Of a stretch of 64,000 nt of DNA, positions 59,180 to 64,000 are shown in pieces. Both the position numbers and the translations under genes were made by a program. Position 1 is the first letter of the stretch. Each line of letters begins with the position of its first letter. The notes under the pieces were generated by a model, which worked only from the letters and a program-made list of their open reading frames with translations, made no database searches and was not told the origin of the DNA. The stretch is from Clostridia bacterium UC5.1-1D2 (lineage in GTDB: Bacteria; Bacillota; Clostridia; Lachnospirales; Lachnospiraceae), in the NCBI GenBank assembly GCA_001304855.1, contig BBZN01000003.1, positions 119,577 through 183,576 of the forward strand, in the 5' to 3' direction.

Positions 59180-59656
59180 CACACACAGAAGGGATGAGAA
59201 TCTGAAAGCAGTTATTGAACGGACTAAGCCCCTGGATATGTTTATCCATCTGGGAGACGCGGAGGGCAGCGAGCACATAATCGGAACCTGGGTCAATGAA
59301 GGCTGTGATATGGAGATGATACTGGGCAATAATGACTTTTTCTCCTGTCTGGACAGGGAGAAGGATATTATGATCGGACGTTACAGGACCTTGCTGACCC
59401 ACGGACACTGTTACAATGTGTCTGTGGCGCGGAGGCGCTTAAGCGGGAGGCCAGGGCAAGAGGCTTTGATATCGCTATGTACGGCCATACCCACAGGCCC
59501 TTTTACGAGATCGACAAGAAGGCGGGGGACAAGGATTTGATTGTTCTGAATCCCGGCAGCCTGTCCTATCCGCGCCAGGATGGGCACAAGCCTTCGTTTA
59601 TGCTGATGGAAATCGACCAACAGGGGGAGGCCCATTTCGCTCTGAATTTCCTGTAG
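59157..59656 (+). CDS. YfcE/MJ0936-type metallophosphoesterase (one frameshift)
   Basis: A small phosphodiesterase of about 166 residues. Metal-binding motifs are in order: IVSDTH at the start, IHLGDAEG, ILGNNDFF, LTHGHCYNV, and after a shift near 59430, MYGHTHRPFYEID. LIVLNPGSLSYPRQ ends the domain as usual. Adding one base restores all of these in one protein ending at 59656. The physiological substrate of this family is not well defined. It is coupled to rdgB by overlap. Confidence 0.85.
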
Positions 59657-59707
59657 GGGTTTTAGCTGGAGAAGGACAGGAGCGGAAGAAAAAAGATAAA
59701 ATTATTG

Positions 59708-59736
59708 TTGACAATATTGAGGGCATAGTATATAAT
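59708..59736 (+). promoter_or_regulatory. Consensus sigma-70 promoter of the tRNA cluster
   Basis: TTGACA (59708-59713), 17-bp spacer, TATAAT (59731-59736): a perfect consensus promoter 52 bp before the first tRNA, as expected for a strongly expressed stable-RNA operon. Confidence 0.93.
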
Positions 59737-59788
59737 AACTTTTGCGTCGCAAGGCGGGAGTGAATGACAGGTATAGTATGCCCGGTGC

Positions 59789-59863
<75 letters not shown>

Positions 59864-59876
59864 TTGCAATGATTAT

Positions 59877-59947
59877 GCAGGTGTAGTTCAATGGTAGAAC
59901 ACTAGCCTTCCAAGCTAGATACGTGGGTTCGATTCCCATCACCTGCT
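59877..59947 (+). tRNA. tRNA-Gly (anticodon TCC)
   Basis: Acceptor GCAGGTG pairs with CACCTGC. The anticodon arm CTAGC-CTTCCAA-GCTAG reads TCC. The T loop is TTCGATT. No CCA encoded. Confidence 0.95.
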
Positions 59948-59969
59948 CTCACAGCGTGATTTGCTGTAT

Positions 59970-60043
<74 letters not shown>

Positions 60044-60081
60044 TTTGGGCATTTGCTCAGGTCTATATAGTTTTTTATTAT

Positions 60082-60157
60082 GGTGGGTATGGCGAAGTTG
60101 GTTATCGCGCCAGATTGTGGCTCTGGAGGCCGAGGGTTCGAATCCCTCTACTCACCC
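60082..60157 (+). tRNA. tRNA-His (anticodon GTG)
   Basis: The anticodon arm CCAGA-TTGTGGC-TCTGG reads GTG. The acceptor GTGGGTA/TACTCAC is extended by an encoded G at position -1 (60082) facing C73 (60157), the identity mark of tRNA-His. Confidence 0.94.
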
Positions 60158-60286
60158 TTCCCATTTTATGGGATTTTTTTTTACCCGAAAGCCGATGCAC
60201 CGGCAGCGTATTTGAATCCGGCAGACGCAGAGGAATTTCCAAGACGGTATGGCTGCATGCCCGGCGTTTTTGGGGAACGAATAGAT

Positions 60287-60358
60287 TGGGCCGTCGCCAA
60301 GCGGTAAGGCACAGGACTTTGACTCCTGCATTCGAGGGTTCGAATCCCGCCGGCCCAG
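60287..60358 (+). tRNA. tRNA-Gln (anticodon TTG)
   Basis: Acceptor TGGGCCG pairs with CGGCCCA. The anticodon arm CAGGA-CTTTGAC-TCCTG reads TTG. The 130-bp spacer before it contains no further tRNA that I can see. Confidence 0.94.
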
Positions 60359-60364
60359 CTCTTT

Positions 60365-60406
60365 GAGGCGGAAACATTTCTATGGTGAAGTGTTTCCGCC
60401 TCTTTT
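60365..60406 (+). terminator. Intrinsic terminator of the tRNA operon
   Basis: GAGGCGGAAACA (60365-60376) pairs perfectly with TGTTTCCGCCTC (60391-60402), followed by TTTT, seven bases after tRNA-Gln. Confidence 0.93.
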
Positions 60407-60555
60407 ACGTTACTCCCCACAGGCTCTGGCCTCCATGCAGGAGACTTTACTTATTTTTAATTTTCTCTCAATAATTAGGTCACAGAATGCACACACATAT
60501 CCTGTATGCTGTTAGAATATGGAAATTCCGGGAAAGCAGGTGAAGGGAACTGGCG

Positions 60556-61151
60556 ATGACCAACGAACAGTACTACGATTTAATCAAACCCTATGAGGAT
60601 GCATGCAGGGCGCTGATAACCCGTCTGGAAATCCTGAATCACACTCTTTACGGGGACAAATCCGCCTCAGGTCCCATCCACAATATCCAGAGCCGCATCA
60701 AGGAAAAACGGAGCATGGAAGAGAAGTTGAAACGCCTGGGGTTCAAAGACGGCCTGTCCAGCGCCAGAGACAATCTCCAGGATATAGCGGGAGCCAGGGT
60801 TATATGCTATTTTGTCAGTGATATTTACAATATGGCGGGAGTCCTTAAAAACAGTCGGACTTGGTAGTGATTAAGGAGCGGGATTACATAAAGTCGCCGA
60901 AGGAAAATGGTTACAGAAGCTACCACCTGGTGGTGGGAATTCCCGTGTACTGTCTGGACACAATGGAGTATTTTCCGGTGGAGGTGCAGTTTCGGACTAT
61001 GTCCATGGACTTCTGGGCCAGCATGGAACACCGCATATGCTATAAAAAGGAGCCTGAGAACAAGGAGAAGCTGGCCGGGGATTTCCGCCGCTATGCCAGA
61101 ATACTGGAGGAGATAGAGGCGGATTTGAGACACATAACGACAGATAAATAA
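60556..61151 (+). CDS. relQ: RelQ/YjbM-type small alarmone synthetase (one frameshift)
   Basis: Single-domain (p)ppGpp synthetase lacking hydrolase and regulatory domains, about 198 residues. IKEKRSMEEKLKRLG and DNLQDIAGARVICYFVSDI belong to the ATP/GTP site; after a shift near 60852 the protein continues with LVVIKERDYIKSPKENGYRS, YHLVVGIPV and VEVQFRTMSMDFWASMEHR, the catalytic and substrate-binding segments. No HD-domain motif is present, which separates it from RelA/Spo T-type enzymes. The start ATG at 60556 has GAAGGGA upstream. It stands alone after the tRNA terminator. Confidence 0.87.
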
Positions 61152-61156
61152 CGGGA

Positions 61157-61208
61157 GTACCGGGGATGACGGTGCTTTGGCTGCCAACAGCCGGGCGCCG
61201 GTTTTTTT
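61157..61208 (+). terminator. Probable terminator after the alarmone synthetase gene
   Basis: A nested stem (ACCGG with CCGGT outside, GGCTG with CAGCC inside) is followed by TTTTTTT. The outer pairing is imperfect. Confidence 0.6.
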
Positions 61209-61343
61209 GCCATTTTTGTGAATGAGTGTATAAATCCCCCTATGGGTTTGACAAATGATACTCATAGCCATTAAAATAGGTAAGTATGCTTTCAGAACAA
61301 CGAGCGGTGTTTTGAAAATCTGACGGACAGAGGAGAAATTGAT

Positions 61344-62204
61344 ATGCAGAAAATTTGGATATGCGGAGCGGGCGGCAGAGTTGGAAGAAAGATAGCCGGG
61401 CTTCTGGACAGGAAGCCTGTGGAGCTTCTTCTTACGGATATAGATTCAGTGGATATTACCAACTCTAAGGATGTGATGGAGTATGCAGGCATTAACCGCC
61501 CCCATGTGATTGTTAACTGTGCAGGGCTTACCGATGTGGGATTGTGCGAATCGGAGCCTGAGAGGGCGTTTAAAGTCAATGCCTTAGGCCCCAGAAATCT
61601 GGGTGTGGCTGCCAGGGTGGTAAAAGCCAGACTTGTGCAGCTATCTACAGACGACGTATTTGGAGGCGGGGGCCAGACGCCCTACACAGAGTTTGACAGG
61701 CCGGATCCGGTGACTGTCTATGGAAAGTCCAAGCTGGCCGGGGAGAATTTTGTCCGGGAGTTTTGCAGCCGCCATATTATAGTAAGAAGCTCCTGGATAT
61801 TTGGGGATAAAAGCCCCTATCTGGAGCATGTGCTGAAGCTGGCTTCGGAGGGGAAGCGGGTGGAAGCGGCTTCCGATCAGACTGCTTCCCCCACAGGGCC
61901 GCAGACCTGGCGAAAAAAGTCATAGAGCTGATGGAATATGGCGAGGACGGACTTTACCACGTAACGGGCCAGCTCCTGCACCAGATATGAGTTCGCAAAG
62001 GAAGCGGTGCGCCTATCCGGCTATCATGTGGAGGTGGCGCCTGTGGAGTCATCCCGGGACGCCTGCACAGCTATGCGCCCCTCTTACTCGGTGCTGGATA
62101 ATATGATGCTGAGAATGTCCGACGTGGACCTGCTGCCGGACTGGAAGGTGATGCTGGAGGCGTATATAGAGCAGAGGACGGCTAAGAAACAGACGAGAAT
62201 TTGA
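61344..62204 (+). CDS. RmlD-like NAD(P)-dependent sugar-nucleotide reductase (two frameshifts)
   Basis: Short-chain-type reductase resembling dTDP-4-dehydrorhamnose reductase. It has the Rossmann start WICGAGGRVGRKIAGLL, VIVNCAGLTDVGLCESEPE, LVQLSTDDVFGG, and the catalytic Tyr-Lys pair in TVYGKSKLAGENFV. RSSWIFG follows, as in RmlD. Frames change near 61905 (restoring ASPTGAADLAKKVIELMEY) and near 61975 (joining YHVTGQ to EFAKEAVRLSGYHVEVAP). About 287 residues. No other rhamnose genes are near, so the substrate is uncertain. The ATG at 61344 has AGAGGAGA upstream. Confidence 0.82.
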
Positions 62205-62224
62205 CAGGAAGGATTGACGGATAT

Positions 62225-63509
62225 ATGAGAGAAAGAAAAAAGATAGGACTTACAACCGCTATATTTATCGGCCTTCTGCTGGGGGCTGTTACGGGGATTT
62301 TGTTTCACTACCTGGTTCCGGCAGGAAAATCAGAGATGATTTGTTTGTAAACGGAATTTTTTATGTGGTGGGAAACGGCTTTCTGAGGCTGATGCAGATG
62401 CTGGTGGTGCCTCTGGTATTCTGTTCCCTGGTCTGCGGGAGCATGGCCATGGGAGACACAAAGAAGCTGGGGAAAATAGGAGTGAAAACCCTGGGATTCT
62501 ATCTGGTGACCACAGCGCTGGCTATCACCGCAGCCATTCTTACCGCCAATGTGATTAATCCGGGGGTAGGGCTGGACATGTCCTCCATACAGGCCGCCGA
62601 GGTAACTATCGCGGAGAAAACCAGCCTGGCCGATACCATTTTAAACATAATTCCCACAAACCCCATACAGGCGTTGGCAAAGGGGGAGATGCTGCCGATT
62701 ATCCTCTTTGCCCTGATTGTGGGAGTGATACTGGCAGGCCTTGGGGAGAGCGCGGAGACAGTTGGAAATTTCTTCAGCCAGTTTAACGACGTGATGATGC
62801 AGATGACGGTTGTGGTTATGAAGCTTGCGCCTTACGGCGTATTCTGCCTCATCGCAAAAACATTTTCAGGCATAGGTTTTGACGCTTTCCTTCCCCTTTT
62901 GAAATATATGGCGGGCGTAATGATAGCGCTGGCTATTCAGTGCTGCGTGGTTTATATGACCATGCTTAAGGTATTTACAGGATTAAGTCCCGGAAAGTTT
63001 CTTAAAAAGTTTCTGCCGGTTATGGGGTTTGCATTTTCTACTGCTACCTCCAATGCCACTATCCCTATGTCCATCGATACGCTGTCTGTGAAGATGGGGG
63101 TATCCAAGCGGATTTCGTCTTTTACCATACCTCTGGGCGCCACCATCAATATGGACGGGACGGCGATTATGCAGGGGGTTGCCGTGGTGTTTGCGGCCCA
63201 GGCATTCGGAATCCAGCTGACCATATCCGATTATATGACGGTTATTCTCACTGCCACCCTGCCTCTATTGGTACGGCGGGCGTGCCGGGAGTGGGCCTTA
63301 TAACGCTCTCTATGGTGTTTGCGTCCGTAGGCCTGCCTGTGGAGGCGATAGCGCTGATTATGGGCATTGACAGGATTCTGGACATGAGCAGAACGGCTGT
63401 GAATATAACGGGAGACGCGGTGTGCACCACCATTGTGGCCTCCCAGGAGAATGCTGTGAGGCGGGAGGTGTTCAACGCCCCGGGGGCGGGGCTGACTGCT
63501 GAAAATTAG
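62225..63509 (+). CDS. Dicarboxylate/amino acid:cation symporter, DAACS family (two frameshifts)
   Basis: A GltP/DctA-type secondary transporter of about 428 residues, importing glutamate, aspartate or C4-dicarboxylates with H+ or Na+. The N-terminal helix ([20 protein letters not shown]), [18 protein letters not shown], the Ser-rich loop [35 protein letters not shown] and the final [17 protein letters not shown] are all hallmarks. Frames change near 62330 (joining the first helix to [15 protein letters not shown]) and near 63270 (restoring [20 protein letters not shown]). It starts 20 bp after the reductase stop but is probably an independent function. Confidence 0.92.
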
Positions 63510-63646
63510 AGGGCCTTTGAGAACGGTTACGTATTTTAAGGCTTTGGAAAGAAATGTCCGGTATCTTCTTGACTGGGGCCCAAAGAGATTTTATACTGGT
63601 ACAAGAAAGAAGGATGAAAATAACCAGGGATGAGGCAGGAGGAGCT

Positions 63647-63952
63647 ATGAATTTATTCGGGTTGGATATTAAGAGCAAAGAGGAGCGGGAGCAGGAGGAG
63701 AGAGAATACCTCCTTCGGATTTTTCCGGGCGGTCCGGAGCAGAAGGTTGCAGTGGAGCGGGAGTTAAGAACCCGGCTTCCGTGGGCGGACATCCGCTCTG
63801 TGATGCTGTTTTATGTGCTGGTGCGGGACGCCATGACTGCCAAAAACGGCCCGGACTTTGAGACGGCTGTTGAGAAAGTGAAGAATAAACAGAGAATGAT
63901 AAAAATTACGCCGGAGATACTGGCGGTTGTCAGGGAGCTGATGGGGGAGTAA
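63647..63952 (+). CDS. Small charged hypothetical protein
   Basis: A 101-residue, highly charged, mainly helical-looking protein (IKSKEEREQEEREYLLRIFP, VEKVKNKQRMIKITPEILAV). No motif is recognised. The start ATG at 63647 has AGGAGGAG at ideal spacing, which favours it over an upstream ATG at 63614. No signal peptide or membrane helix. The remaining 48 bp of the window hold no feature I can support. Confidence 0.6.
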   Translation: MNLFGLDIKSKEEREQEEREYLLRIFPGGPEQKVAVERELRTRLPWADIRSVMLFYVLVRDAMTAKNGPDFETAVEKVKNKQRMIKITPEILAVVRELMGE

Positions 63953-64000
63953 GCCACAGTGGCCCCGGTATAAGGGTCTGGCACAGGTTTAAGATGGGGC

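Overview
The window looks like a chromosomal piece of a low-to-mid G+C anaerobic Firmicute, most likely a gut Lachnospiraceae/Clostridium-type species. The reasons are a class III fructose-bisphosphatase, a butanol-dehydrogenase-type iron alcohol dehydrogenase, an anaerobic Ni-CO dehydrogenase operon, a response regulator with a SARP-like output domain, strong AGGAGG ribosome sites, and single-membrane surface architecture (lipoproteins, choline-binding-type repeats, SH3/NlpC-P60 hydrolases). I count about 60 places where a conserved protein continues in a neighbouring frame. Wherever I could resolve the site, one base was missing, usually in a homopolymer. This fits deletion errors in the read data better than gene decay, so split reading frames are merged here into single genes.

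Layout. 1-5.6 kb: DUF362 iron-sulfur protein and APC permease (minus strand), a divergent PucR-type regulator, and an M23 peptidase. 5.7-11.9 kb: an oxidative pentose phosphate operon (rpiA, lactonase, gnd, zwf) and an iron alcohol dehydrogenase. 11.9-16.5 kb: MBL hydrolase, PAS-GGDEF cyclase, fbp, DUF1700 protein.

16.5-52.4 kb is the unusual part. It holds a relaxase-free type IV secretion-like locus: VirD4, two VirB6/TrbL-like proteins, a VirB3-VirB4 fusion, a VirB2/TrbC-like pilin, and a cell-wall-binding lytic enzyme. These are mixed with parts resembling the type IV pilus alignment complex (a PilM-PilN-like fusion, a PilO-like protein), cadherin-like and Ig-like surface proteins, a family-3 solute-binding lipoprotein, a STAS protein and a CPBP protease. 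A separate gene just upstream encodes a soluble HExxH zincin. The zincin gene, the secretion operon and a DUF192-coiled-coil gene each carry the same promoter architecture: TAAC half-sites 22 bp apart, then exactly 11 nt, then an extended -10. The zincin, one protein inside the operon and two large tandem paralogues downstream share a degenerate C-terminal motif of the form (V/I/L)(S/T)xxEL followed by basic, proline-containing sequence. My reading is a dedicated protein-export machine with its own regulon and candidate substrates. A CODH operon (cooS, cooF, FAD oxidoreductase) and a LytS-type kinase/response-regulator pair sit between the machine and the paralogues.

52.4-64 kb returns to ordinary content: two related SH3-NlpC/P60 hydrolases with WalR-like boxes, an Asn/Ser/Gln-rich small protein, rhodanese, an RlmL-type methyltransferase, a papain-like lipoprotein, rdgB, a phosphodiesterase, five tRNAs (Pro, Gly, Arg, His, Gln), a RelQ-type alarmone synthetase, an RmlD-like reductase, a dicarboxylate/cation symporter and a small hypothetical protein.
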